A DNA stretch of 64,000 bases from Caprella mutica (taxonomy: Eukaryota; Arthropoda; Malacostraca; Amphipoda; Caprellidae). Position 1 is the first letter of the stretch. Each line of letters starts with the position of its first letter. The DNA lies in contig CANNZV010000120.1 in assembly GCA_947561585.1 (NCBI GenBank), positions 1 through 64,000 on the forward strand, in the 5' to 3' direction. The notes under the pieces were generated by a model. The model saw only the letters and a program-made list of their open reading frames with translations, ran no database searches and was not told the DNA's origin. Both the position numbers and the translations under genes were made by a program. Shown here one piece after another: positions 49,501 to 56,822 of the stretch.

Positions 49501-49964
49501 AAATTTCATAAACAAACACTCTATAATTATAGTTCATTTTTCTAGCAAAATATAAATAAATCAATAATATCAATTATTTCTTAATTTACTTCTCTGTCAT
49601 CTGAAAGTTTAGAGTTTGCGAAAATCTGCAATTGTAATTTTAAAATATAAGAAATAGAAATATACCAATTTATATTCATGGATCAAATGCAAGAAGCGAA
49701 TTTGAATATATACCGATGAATAATATTATTTTTAATTTCTTATATCTATTCCAGAAGAATTCTTTTTAAAGGAAAATATTTTATGTAAATAACATTCTTA
49801 TATTTTCTTCAGTACATATTGAAATGGTAAATGTATATATAAAATAATTAGTACGCATTAAAATTGTTAGAGAACAAATAAGAAGAATTTTACTCACCTA
49901 AACCGATTAATAAAAATAGTCGGTATAATGTCGCCATCGTTTGCAAATTTCTTTCTTTTCCCAT
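25485..49964 (-). CDS. GPI-anchor-type Ig/fibronectin adhesion protein, klingon/wrapper-like, eight exons
   Basis: Rebuilt from eight exons: 49964-49898, 29697-29569, 29444-28933, 28852-28737, 28651-28509, 28436-28309, 26573-26369, 25597-25485. All introns are GT-AG, phases agree, and the sum is 1413 bases (470 residues plus stop). Residues 1-22 or 10-22 form a signal peptide; Ig1 has Cys60 and Cys120, Ig2 Cys162, Trp174 and Cys208, Ig3 Cys251, Trp263 and Cys306, each with the YxC block. FN3 spans about 326-431 (Trp346, DYEAAVQVKNKFSWG). A Ser/Thr-rich stretch (440-446) precedes a hydrophobic tail (447-464), as in GPI signals, though LDWRRHL at the end could also suit a short membrane tail. 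One N-glycosylation site (Asn428). Ig1 lacks the usual core Trp. The three-Ig, one-FN3, lipid-anchored layout is that of Drosophila klingon and wrapper, neural cell-surface adhesion proteins; the exact orthologue is not decided. Confidence 0.85.
26369..26573 (-). CDS. Exon 7: second half of FN3 domain
   Basis: Acceptor GTTTCACAG, donor GTATGT, phase 0 in and 1 out. Residues 366-433, with LITATDYEAAVQVKNKF and SWGS as in FN3 F and G strands, and the only N-glycosylation site. Separated from exon 6 by a 1.7-kb intron that contains a Tc1 element. Confidence 0.85.
26652..28267 (-). mobile_element. Tc1 element with IR/DR ends, 1616 bp, inside intron 6
   Basis: TA at 26650-26651 and 28268-28269 flanks CACTACCGGCCAAAAATCTG (left) and CACTACCGGCCAAAAATTTG (right, other strand). 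Inverted ends extend about 230 bp, and each contains two direct motifs, GGCCAAAAATxTGGGACA near the tip and GGCCAAAACCGxGGGACAAA about 180 bp inward (near 26841 and 28066), the IR/DR arrangement known from Sleeping Beauty and Minos type elements. The element lies in the same orientation as the host gene. Confidence 0.85.
27085..27939 (-). pseudogene. Tc1 transposase (DD34E), frameshifted
   Basis: Starts at ATG 27939 (MTPKVDSSVI...). N-terminal helix-turn-helix (IRKIVDDLKLSKSAVGRII), an in-frame stop in the linker, second helix-turn-helix (TAARISRDVHASHDIKASRK), then a frameshift near 27490 that breaks the first catalytic Asp block (SDESKF in the family). The second block reads QNNAPCHKA, with Asp replaced by Asn; the third reads SPDLNPIENLW with Glu, 34 residues later. 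The stops and the lost Asp mean it is inactive. Confidence 0.85.
28309..28436 (-). CDS. Exon 6: first half of FN3 domain
   Basis: Acceptor CTCTCCAACAG, donor GTAAGA, phase 1 in and 0 out. Residues 323-365: YTLTWDTESYYPITKYRIRY, the B and C strands of a fibronectin type III fold. Confidence 0.85.
28509..28651 (-). CDS. Exon 5: second half of Ig3
   Basis: Acceptor AAAGCAGAG chosen because it alone restores phase 2; donor GTCAGT, phase 1. Residues 275-322 with LLILSPVTRGDFGIYEC. Confidence 0.8.
28737..28852 (-). CDS. Exon 4: first half of Ig3
   Basis: Acceptor GAATCATAG, donor GTGAGT, phase 0 in and phase 2 out. Residues 237-274 with DKVELIC and RVVWRKDGG. Confidence 0.85.
28933..29444 (-). 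CDS. Exon 3: rest of Ig1 and all of Ig2
   Basis: Acceptor TCAATTCCAG, donor GTTGGT (weaker than the others), phase 1 in and phase 0 out. Encodes residues 66-236: Ig1 YNVVRTDAGPYLCYY, then the linker PPTI and Ig2 with GSSVTLQC, IFW and GQYACTADNG. Confidence 0.9.
29569..29697 (-). CDS. Exon 2: mature N-terminus and start of Ig1
   Basis: Acceptor CTCTTTTTGCAG, donor GTGAGT, phase 1 on both sides. Encodes residues 23-65, including the strand with VPEGDEVRIPC and the first Ig1 cysteine. Confidence 0.85.
30025..30320. repeat. 17-bp minisatellite, about 17 copies
   Basis: Units TATTTCATTTTAACAAT with frequent changes (ATCTCATTTTAACTATT, GATAATT). More diverged than the other arrays. Confidence 0.9.
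30321..31092. other. Intronic AT-rich spacer
   Basis: No exon, RNA or transposon signal recognised. Confidence 0.5.
31093..32244. mobile_element. GC-rich element with TTA duplication, 1152 bp
   Basis: Ends TGCCTGGGTCACACCG (left) and AGCCTAGGTCACACCG (right, other strand), each beside TTA (31090-31092 and 32245-32247), fitting the 3-bp TTA/TAA duplication of PIF/Harbinger-type elements. The interior is far richer in GC than the surroundings, with many scattered ACCGCT, AACGCT and CGTTGC motifs in both orientations. Open frames at 31635-31937 and on the opposite strand show no transposase features, so it is taken as non-autonomous. Confidence 0.55.
32245..34587. other. Intronic AT-rich spacer
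   Basis: About 2.3 kb with no exon, RNA gene or transposon end recognised; short open frames are unsupported. Confidence 0.5.
34588..35492. repeat. 31-bp minisatellite, about 29 copies
   Basis: Units contain ACAAATACATGTAACACCGC followed by TATAGTCTCAT. The CAATTATATG variant occurs at 34871 and 35181 (310 = 10 units) and the CCGCCATAG variant at 34701 and 35352 (651 = 21 units), showing block duplication. Confidence 0.96.
35493..36054. other. Intronic spacer with a near-palindrome
   Basis: Bases about 35660-35685 are a near-palindrome (CTCCCCATTTCCG / GCGGAATGGGGAG), a local GC-rich hairpin. Nothing else recognised. Confidence 0.45.
36055..36634. repeat. Left arm of a 575-bp inverted duplication
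   Basis: Reverse complement of 44738-45310 at roughly 95 percent identity by eye, starting at ATTAACTGTCGGTGTTTCAG and ending at AAACATGCAGTT. On the minus strand it keeps an open frame (36452-36592) with a hydrophobic stretch FTVAILTCSSLLF, then GTYFSAAEEIAEDKRKDF and a stop; the same frame is kept in the right arm. A good splice acceptor (TTATTTTTCTGCAG) lies inside this frame. It may be a duplicated exon or part of a non-autonomous transposon. Confidence 0.8.
36635..37129. other. Intronic spacer
   Basis: AT-rich; no exon or element end recognised. Confidence 0.45.
37130..37560. mobile_element. Small foldback element with TTCGGTCTCGG-type repeats
   Basis: The left side carries several AAATTCGGTCTCGG-like motifs (37138-37190, 37350-37378) and the right side (37468-37552) about five inverted copies of the GAAATTTCAGTCTCG type, so the whole folds back. 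The interior at 37412-37432 includes 21 bases identical to 43202-43222 in another foldback element. No target duplication identified. Confidence 0.45.
37561..39341. other. Intronic AT-rich spacer
   Basis: No exon, RNA or element end recognised. Confidence 0.45.
39395..39870. repeat. 51-bp tandem repeat, about nine diverged copies
   Basis: GATATCGAGGGAATATTCCA recurs near 39419, 39470, 39520, 39570, 39620, 39671, 39722 and 39773, each followed by AATTAGTGAAAATTAGTTGA. Copies differ at several bases each. Confidence 0.85.
40009..40085 (+). ncRNA. tRNA-like / SINE head with A and B boxes
   Basis: GGATGGTCGAGTGGTTAGCG (40016-40035) matches a polymerase III A box with the GAGTGGTTAG of serine/leucine-type tRNA, and GGTTCTAGACCC (40062-40073) matches the B box GGTTCGANNCC, at tRNA-like spacing. 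Stems are incomplete, so it is not a working tRNA. A T-rich tail follows. It lies inside the element at 39342-40499. Confidence 0.5.
40805..41465. repeat. 22-bp minisatellite, about 30 copies
   Basis: Units with AACTACTCGTGTAGGTTATA. The CGGTTAGG variant occurs at 40999, 41197 and 41417, spacing 198 (9 units) and 220 (10 units), and the CCCATTGC/CCCACTGC variant near 41046 and 41249, so the array grew by block duplication. Confidence 0.93.
41864..42411 (-). other. Possible three-exon minigene or alternative exons
   Basis: On the minus strand: an exon-like stretch ending at 42360 (donor GTGAGCC), a second at 42079 or 42105 to 42008 (acceptor TTTCAG or GAAGTAG, donor GTAAGTA) and a third at 41937-41864 (acceptor TTTTAG) ending in TAG. 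One reading joins them in phase (…FYDWENSIQGFS…, LTIGVLFNSFEWFRNIYARS, DSRHEKNIEAVAISSQKEKE, stop) but needs a weak internal acceptor at 42079. Using the better acceptor at 42105 and ATG 42411, the frame stops after about 25 codons. It shares the strand of the adhesion gene and lies in its first intron. Confidence 0.25.
42921..43418. mobile_element. Foldback element with 16-bp GGTCATGAGCCCCCC end repeats, 498 bp
   Basis: The left end (42921-43042) has about six tandem GGTCATGAGCCCCCC-type units; the right end (43297-43418) has the same units inverted. The tips read GGGGTGTAGGTCATAAGC and, on the other strand, GGGGTACGGTCAAGAGC. Flanks ATGTAGCA (42913-42920) and ATGTAGAA (43419-43426) match at 7 of 8, an apparent 8-bp target duplication. 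The centre has a GC-rich hairpin (GGGGGGCG / CCGCCCCC, about 43131-43150) and a 21-base core shared with 37412-37432. Confidence 0.7.
43890..44430. repeat. 123-bp tandem repeat, about four copies
   Basis: AAGTAGCxCCAACTCTCATAGTAAGTTAATT recurs near 43898, 44021, 44144 and (more diverged) 44267. Each copy continues with CAGTCTTTGTGGGTTAC and ACACTATGTCATAGTTG. Confidence 0.85.
44738..45310. repeat. Right arm of the 575-bp inverted duplication
   Basis: Inverted copy of 36055-36634. On the plus strand the frame at about 44770-44916 encodes the same hydrophobic segment and SAAEEIAEDKRKDFISQTEN with stop; an in-frame stop just upstream shows that, without splicing, only a 24-residue peptide from the internal ATG would be made. 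Confidence 0.8.
45311..46404. other. Intronic AT-rich spacer
   Basis: Includes AT-palindromic patches around 45730-45800 (repeated TTAATTAATxATTAAG). No exon or element end recognised. Confidence 0.45.
46405..46587. repeat. 27-bp minisatellite, about seven copies
   Basis: Unit is a double of AATACTCCTAT, one half followed by ACC and the other by TTA, so it is a 27-base dimer of a roughly 13-base repeat. Gives overlapping nine-residue repeat peptides on both strands, which are not genes. Confidence 0.93.
46840..48660. repeat. 20/19-bp minisatellite with a CACGTG E-box in each unit, about 92 copies
   Basis: From 46840 to about 48250 the unit is GTAGTCTCACTCACGTGTTT (with ATAG variants) in exact 20-base register; beyond that it is the 19-base form lacking one G. 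Nearly every unit holds the palindrome CACGTG. The TAGTCTGACTC variant is at 47430 and 47990 (560 = 28 units), the TAGTTTCACTCACTT type unit at 47001, 47361 and 47921 (360 and 560). It lies in intron 1, about 1.4-3.3 kb downstream of the predicted start of transcription. Confidence 0.97.
48661..49897. other. Intronic spacer next to exon 1
   Basis: AT-rich; a short GA-rich patch near 49005-49040. No exon recognised. Confidence 0.5.
49898..49964 (-). CDS. Exon 1: start and signal peptide
   Basis: Two in-frame starts: ATG at 49964 (MGKERNLQTM...) and at 49937 (MATLYRLFLLIGL). The second has A at -3 and G at +4 and directly precedes the hydrophobic core; the first has G at -3. Ends TTAG with donor GTGAGT, phase 1, which matches the two-base lead of exon 2 about 20.2 kb away. 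The link across such a long intron rests on phase, strand, the signal peptide and the promoter just upstream. Confidence 0.75.
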
Positions 49965-50104
49965 ATCGTTCCAAAATGTTCTCAACTTATCTAGATAGTT
50001 AGAGCACAGGACAAGCGTGGTGATCTCTTGACTGCTGGCACCTCCCGACCTCTCTACGTCACTCTGAGATTCAAACTGAGGATTCGAATGACGAACAAGA
50101 GACA

Positions 50105-50147
50105 GAAGTCACTGACAGTCAGGTACGGTACAGTTTATAAATAGAAT
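50105..50147 (-). promoter_or_regulatory. TATA plus initiator promoter of the adhesion gene
   Basis: On the minus strand CTATTTATAAAC (50144-50133) is followed by TCAGTG with its A at about 50113, a spacing of 26-30 bases, the arrangement of insect TATA/Inr core promoters. The implied 5' UTR is about 150 bases to the first ATG at 49964 and has no upstream ATG that I noticed in the best reading. Confidence 0.5.
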
Positions 50148-50742
50148 AATCTCCCAAAATTATTTCAAGAAATAGCATTTAAACAATCTGAACGCGATTG
50201 ACTTGTTTTTTCCCCCATAAACTTTGAAGTTGATAAAAACCAACAAATGGCAGAAACTTCAAGTTTGGTACAACTTCAGGTACTGATAAGATATAGTCAC
50301 ATACGAAATTTCAGTCCTCTACAATTTATAAGTGACTACATGCGTAGCTACAAACTTCATAAAGGCCTTTCTTTAGGCGCGAAATAAGGTATCTTTACGC
50401 ATCCCGTTTGTTTGTAAAGGTGCAGCTTTAAAATACACCTTTCGGTTATGGAATGTTTGTCGACAAGCTACGCCTAAGATAACTAGTAATATAATGCAAT
50501 ACCTATATTAATATGTAAACCTATCGAAAACTTGAATTTAACCATTACTGGAATTCTATACTGTAATTGTTATGTAACAATATATTAATGGATGGTTTAT
50601 TACGTTCAAACGCACAATCAGCGTTAAATTTCATCAAGAATCTAATATATAAACTATAATGAAATATTTAGAAATATAAACTATGTTTTGCAACCATTCT
50701 TGAGAAAATCGTAAAAATGGCGAGGCAGTAAAATATTATGTC
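50148..50742. other. Upstream region of the adhesion gene
   Basis: About 600 bases between the promoter and the 21-bp array. No recognisable gene. Confidence 0.5.
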
Positions 50743-53700
50743 TGCTCCTTTACGATGTTTGTAGCTCCTTTACGATGTTTGTATGTTCCTTTACGTTGTT
50801 TGTATGTTCCTTTACGATGTTTGTATGTTCCTTTACGTTGTTTGTATGTTCCTTTACGATGTTTGTATGTTCCTTTACAATGTTTGTATGTTCCTTTACG
50901 TTGTTTGCATGTTCCTTTACGATGTTTGTATGTTCCTTTACGTTGTTTGTATGTTCCTTTACGATGTTTGTATGTTCCTTTACAATGTTTGTATGTTCCT
51001 TTACGTTGTTTGTATGCTCCTTTACGTTGTTTGTATGTTCCTTTACGTTTTTTGTTTGTTCCTTTACGATGTTTGTATGTTTCTTTACGTTTTTTGTTTG
51101 TTCCTTTACGATGTTTGTATGTTCCTTTACGATGTTTGTATGTTCCTTTACGATGTTTGTATGTTCTTTTACGATGTTTGCATGTTCCTTTACGTTTTTT
51201 GTATATTCCTTTACGATGTTTGTATGTTCCTTTACGATGTTTGCATGTTCCTTTACGTTTTTTGTTTGTTCCTTTACGATGTTTGTAAGTTCCTTTACGT
51301 TTTTTGTTTGTTCCTTTACGATGTTTGTATGTTCCTTTACGTTTTTTGTTTGTTCCTTTACGATGTTTGTATGTTTCTTTACGTTTTTTGTTTGTTCCTT
51401 TACGATGTTTGTATGTTCCTTTACGATGTTTGTATGTTCCTTTACGATGTTTGTATGTTCCTTTACGATGTTTGCATGTTCCTTTACGTTTTTTGTATAT
51501 TCCTTCACGATGTTAGTATGTTCCTTTACGATGTTTGCATGTTCCTTTACGTTTTTTGTTTGCTCCTTTACGATGTTTGTATGTTCCTTTACGATGTTTG
51601 TATGTTCCTTTACGATGTTTGTATGTTCCTTTACGATGTTTGTATGTTCCTTTACGATGTTTGTATGTTCCTTTACGTTTTTTGTATATTCCTTTACGAT
51701 GTTTGTATGTTCCTTTACGTTGTTTGTATGTTCCTTTACGTTTTTTGTATGTTCCTTTACGATGTTTGTATTCTCCTGCACGATGTTTGTATGTTCCTTT
51801 ACGATGTTTGTATGTTCCTGCACGATGTTTGTGTTCTCCTGCACGATGTTTGTATGTTCCTTTACGATGTTTGTATGTTCCTGCACGATGTTTGTATTCT
51901 CCTGCACGATGTTTGTATGTTCCTTTACGATGTTTGTATGTTCCTTTACGATGTTTGCATGTTCCTTTACGTTTTTTGTATATTCCTTTACGATGTTTGT
52001 ATGTTCCTTTACGATGTTTGCATGTTCCTTTACGTTTTTTGTTTGTTCCTTTACGATGTTTGTATGTTCCTTTACGTTTTTTGTTTGTTCCTTTACGATG
52101 TTTGTATGTTCCTTTACGATGTTTGTATGTTCCTTTACGATGTTTGTATGTTCCTTTACGATGTTTGTATGTTCCTTTACGTTTTTTGTATATTCCTTTA
52201 CGATGTTTGTATGTTCCTTTACGTTGTTTGTATGTTCCTTTACGATGTTTGTATGTTCCTTTACGATGTTTGTATGTTCCTTTACGATGTTTGCATGTTC
52301 CTTTACGTTTTTTGTATATTCCTTTACGATGTTTGCATGTTCCTTTACGTTTTTTGTATATTCCTTTACGATGTTTGTATGTTCCTTTACGTTGTTTGTA
52401 TGTTCCTTTACGATGTTTGCATGTTCCTTTACGTTTTTTGTATATTCCTTTACGATGTTTGTATGTTCCTTTACGATGTTTGTATTCTCCTGCACGATGT
52501 TTGTATGTTCCTTTACGATGTTTGCATGTTCCTTTACGTTTTTTGTATGTTCCTTTACGATGTTTGTATGTTCCTTTACGTTGTTTGCATGTTCCTTTAC
52601 GTTTTTTGTTTGTTCCTTTACGATGTTTGTATGTTCCTTTACGTTGTTTGCATGTTCCTTTACGTTTTTTGTTTGTTCCTTTACGATGTTTGTATGTTCG
52701 TTTACGATGTTTGTATATTCCTTTACGTTTTTTGTATGTTCCTTTACGATGTTTGTATGTTCCTTTACGATGTTTGCATGTTCCTTTACGTTTTTTGTAT
52801 ATTCCTTTACGATGTTTGTATGTTCCTTTACGATGTTTGCATGTTCCTTTACGTTTTTTGTTTGTTCCTTTACGATGTTTGTATGTTCCTTTACGTTTTT
52901 TGTTTGTTCCTTTACGATGTTTGTATGTTCCTTTACGATGTTTGTATGTTCCTTTACGATGTTTGTATGTTCCTTTACGATGTTTGTATGTTCCTTTACG
53001 TTTTTTGTATATTCCTTTACGATGTTTGTATGTTCCTTTACGTTGTTTGTATGTTCCTTTACGATGTTTGTATGTTCCTTTACGATGTTTGTATGTTCCT
53101 TTACGATGTTTGCATGTTCCTTTACGTTTTTTGTATATTCCTTTACGATGTTTGTATGTTCCTTTACGTTGTTTGTATGTTCCTTTACGATGTTTGCATG
53201 TTCCTTTACGTTTTTTGTATATTCCTTTACGATGTTTGTATGTTCCTTTACGATGTTTGTATTCTCCTGCACGATGTTTGTATGTTCCTTTACGATGTTT
53301 GCATGTTCCTTTACGTTTTTTGTATGTTCCTTTACGATGTTTGTATGTTCCTTTACATTGTTTGCATGTTCCTTTACGTTTTTTGTTTGTTCCTTTACGA
53401 TGTTTGTATGTTCCTTTACGTTGTTTGCATGTTCCTTTACGTTTTTTGTTTGTTCCTTTACGATGTTTGTATGTTCGTTTACGATGTTTGTATATTCCTT
53501 TACGTTTTTTGTATGTTCCTTTACGATGTTTGTATTCTCCTGCACGATGTTTGTATGTTCCTTTACGATGTTTGTATGTTCCTGCACGATGTTTGTGTTC
53601 TCCTGCACGATGTTTGTATGTTCCTTTACGATGTTTGTATGTTCCTGCACGATGTTTGTATTCTCCTGCACGATGTTTGTATGTTCCTTTACGATGTTTG

Positions 53701-54083
53701 TATGTTCCTGCACGATGTTTGTATTCTCCTGCACGAAGTTTGTATGTTCCTTTACGATGTTTGTATGTTCCTTTACGATGTTTGTATTCTCCTGCACGAT
53801 GTTTGTATGTTCCTTTACGATGTTTGTATTCTCCTGCACGATGTTTGTATGTTCCTTTACGATGTTTGTATTCTCCTGCACGATGTTTGTGTTCTCCTGC
53901 ACGATGTTTGTATGTTCCTTTACGATGTTTGTATGTTCCTTTACGATGTTTGCATGTTTCTTTACGATGTTTGTATTCTCCTGCACGATGTTTGTATGTT
54001 CCTTTACGATGTTTGTATGTTCCTGCACGATGTTTGCATGTTCCTTTACGATGTTTGTATGTTCCTGCACGATGTTTGTATGT
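50743..54083. repeat. 21-bp minisatellite, about 159 copies
   Basis: Unit TTCCTTTACGATGTTTGTATG, written here only as TTCCTTTACG plus ATGTTTGTATG, with CCTGCACG, TTTTTTG and GTTG variants. Because 21 is divisible by three and the unit has no stop in several frames, open frames of about 1100 codons run on both strands (minus-strand heptads such as KEHTNIV). Block duplication is clear: the TGTTCGTTTACG unit is at 52700 and 53477 and the single GTATTCTCCTGC unit at 52482 and 53259, both 777 bp apart (37 units); the GTGTTCTCC unit at 51831 and 53595 is 84 units apart. It begins about 600 bases upstream of the adhesion gene promoter. Confidence 0.97.
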
Positions 54084-54617
54084 TAAAACATATTATTTGT
54101 AAACTATTTGACTAGTAAAATGTTATTCTAAATTCTAAGTGAAATTAATATTTACGTGAGCATTAAATTTGTTAAATTAAAGTGCCCAATAAGGTTAAAA
54201 AAATGCCTTGTATTAGCTCCTCCAGTTTATCTTTATTCAACTTCTAGCTTCATAAAATTTAAAATGTAATATCCTTGAAGAAAAAAAAATTAAACTATTT
54301 CAATAATTAATACCCTATAATTAATATATAGCTATTCCTTAGCATATTTCTCATTAAAATAAAACAAAAAATTAGTAAGAGGGTTAAGGTCTGTTTCGGA
54401 ACCAAATGTCATATTGCTGATGTCTTAGGAAATTAAGTACAAGGGACTGGAAGAAAGAAGCAGTCAGAAAGAAAAGTGGCTACCTGAAAAATTTTACCTA
54501 CCACCAATCATTGATAATGTTCATGGAATCGGAAAAGCTACTCTGTGAATAAAAAACTCTCTCACTTACTGTGATGTAATGATTTGATAAAGTTAGTATG
54601 TCATTGGTATGCCACTA
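54084..54617. other. AT-rich spacer, no gene seen
   Basis: No coding, RNA or element signal recognised. Confidence 0.45.
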
Positions 54618-54619
54618 TA

Positions 54620-55755
54620 CAGGGTCGTGCAGCTAAATATGGCGGAATTAGTGCGAAGAACGACCATATGTGAAATGAGACGTGCCGGGAACTCTGCTTC
54701 AGACATTATTAAGAGCTATTATCGAGTTGTTGCTGCTTTTGATGCCGAGGGTAAGGTTCAGAGAAGTCGACACAGTCCCCGCAGTGATCGAAAGAAAACC
54801 AAAAGATTCTTTGCTGGGCTGAAAAGGACGTTGAAGTCAGACCCAAGCCAGCCGATTTCAAAACTGGCACAAAAGCGCAGCGTGAGCCGTAGCACCATCA
54901 GCAGGGCAGTCAAGGAAGATGAAGTATGAAGTCATATGTAAGGAGAGTCCGTAACCTCCTAATTACCCGCTCCAGAGCCCTCAGAGCTGAAAGATGCCCA
55001 AAGCTTCTGAACCATCTGAAACACAAAGGAGAACATGTCCGCGTTTTTGTTGACGAGAAAAATTTCGTTGTTGATGAGCTTGCAAATCGCCAGAACACTC
55101 GGGTAGTTGCCTCCGATTGTTCAGAAGTTCCTCCTGTGATGCAGATTAAAAATCCCGCTTCTGTGATGGTTTTTGCAGCCGTCGCAAGTGATGGTAAGGT
55201 GATGCCTCCTCATTTCATCGAAGCGGGCCTTAAAATCAACACAGCGGAGTACTTGAAAATTCTAAAAGATGTTTTGATGCCGTGGATACGTAGGAACTAC
55301 GACCCCTTCAAAGTGATACTCGTTCAAGACTCTGCGCCCGCGCATGGAGCAAAGAAAGTTCAGGATTTCCTGAAGGAGAATCTTCCTTTGATGGTCCCGA
55401 AGGATATTTGGCCCAGCAGCTCCACAGATCTGAATGTTTGTGACTATTGGCTGTTTGGCGTCATTGAGGGAGAGTCTAACGTAACTTCACATCCAAGTGT
55501 CAACTCTCTGAAGGCCGCCATTCGTCGGGCATTTTGTAATCTTGACCCCGAGGATGTAAAAAGGAGTTGTTCACGGTTTCGCTCGAGAATCTCCCAAATT
55601 ATTGACGCAAAGGGTAGTCACATAGAATGATTTTGTTCTGTAGACAATAACGAACAAATAAATACAAGTAAAAATTACATTTAATCTTTATTTGCCTTTC
55701 AAAATAGCGAATTTTAAAAAAGTCATGTTAGTCCCAATTTAGCTGCACGACCCTG
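54620..55755 (+). mobile_element. Mariner-family element, nearly intact, 1136 bp
   Basis: TA at 54618-54619 and 55756-55757 flanks CAGGGTCGTGCAGCTAAAT at both ends (right end on the other strand). The interior is one transposase gene broken by a single frameshift. The well-preserved reading frame and ends suggest this is the youngest transposon in the window. Confidence 0.9.
54639..55630 (+). pseudogene. Mariner-family transposase, DDxD type, one frameshift
   Basis: Starts MAELVRRTTICEMRRAG with a helix-turn-helix (ASDIIKSYYRV), then a second helix-turn-helix (ISKLAQKRSVSRSTISRAV). At about 54926 the frame closes after KEDEV and continues one frame over at MKSYVRRVRN; a small indel near the duplicated GAAGTATGAAGTC accounts for it. 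Catalytic blocks: FVDEKNFVVD with N-RQN following, VQDSAPAHGA, and WPSSSTDLNVCDYWLFG. Counting to the Asp in CDYW gives 37 residues between second and third acidic residues, the DD37D pattern; counting to the Asp in STDL would give 32. About 330 residues in total, the usual size. Confidence 0.85.
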
Positions 55756-55757
55756 TA

Positions 55758-56531
55758 AATGTAAGCTTTGTAGAATGAACGAGTTAGTTCATTCCACCGT
55801 TCAGAAAACATCTTCTGATCATAGTTAGCAAGTAGCCACCGTTCAGTAAACATCTTCTAATCAGAGTTCGCAAGTAGAGCCGGTCGAACCAGCATCTAAG
55901 AAATAATAGACATCAACTTTGTGTAGTAACTTGTGTAGAAGTACAGTCTTTTAGAGTTATCATTTAGTAGTTTTATTGTATTACATCCTTGAAATAAGAC
56001 CAAGCTAGGTGTTCGCTTATGAAGTCAGAGAATATAAGCTACACCTGATGACTTGAGTAAAAGTAATTATAGTGTTCTGAATTAACACTAGATGATCAGT
56101 TTAGGGTAAATCTGAAGTAAACCAAAAGATCACATTACCAATTAAGGAATATGACGAAAAAGAACACAAGCACCAGTGTCTGCACTCACGGATGGAAGAG
56201 GAAAATGAAGAGGTAATAGTAAATGAGCATACGAGTCTACCTAACACAAAGTCAAAGCCCTCCTAGTTTAAGAGCATAACCCTAGCGCTATTCACTAAAG
56301 CTCCTATATAGTAACTTTAGAAAAAGACAATACATAATCCAAATTACAACAGTTCGGGGCCCAAGGACACCCCCCCCCCCCCCATGGTGGAGATAAAAAA
56401 AACAATGCAGTTTCACAACTCAAAAATATCCACGAAATAAACGATTTTATTCAAGTGTGACATAAACTTGGTGATCAATAATTTAAAATAGTCACAATTC
56501 TATAAAAAAAAGTACGTTCTAATACTCCTAC
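55758..56531. other. Spacer with a 43-bp duplication and a poly(C) run
   Basis: Two adjacent copies of a segment with ACCGTTCAGxAAACATCTTC and GCAAGTAG at about 55797-55880. A run of about 14 C at 56370-56383. The last eight bases (56524-56531, ACTCCTAC) are the left target duplication of the P-type element. Confidence 0.6.
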
Positions 56532-56591
56532 CATGTATTAAATAGTTAGAAGGATACTCGCACTCCACAGAAATACCGACAAACAAAAAGA

Positions 56592-56602
56592 AGGTGACGT
56601 CA
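56592..56602. promoter_or_regulatory. Left subterminal palindrome GGTGACGTCAC of the P-type element
   Basis: Holds the CRE-type core TGACGTCA. It is repeated exactly at 60580-60590, about 50-60 bases from each end, as expected for an internal transposase-binding or promoter site; P elements do carry internal inverted repeats. Function is inferred. Confidence 0.5.
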
Positions 56603-56822
56603 CTCGGAATACGATTTCGGATTTCAAGGATCTTGCATTGTTTACTTTGAGTCTATATCTAACTAGTCAGCTATAATGCCTATTCAATGCAATGTATTTG
56701 ATTGTTCTCAAAAAGAAAGTAAACAGTCTAGGTAGTGTTAATTTTTCTAAATTTCCAAAAGATATTGAGCTAAAGAGACAATGGATAGCGAAGTGTCGAC
56801 GCAGTGACAAAGTACCTAAATA

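Larger units (their letters stand above)
29698..49897 (-). other. First intron of the adhesion gene, 20.2 kb
   Basis: Between signal-peptide exon 1 and exon 2. It holds seven or more tandem arrays, at least four inverted-end elements, a 575-bp inverted duplication and a tRNA-like sequence, listed separately. Donor GTGAGT and acceptor CTCTTTTTGCAG are both strong. Confidence 0.7.

Noticed and set aside
50750..54115. Open frames of about 1100 codons on both strands
   Set aside because: They follow from a 21-base unit with no stop codon in those frames; both strands and two forward frames are equally open, so none is called as a gene.
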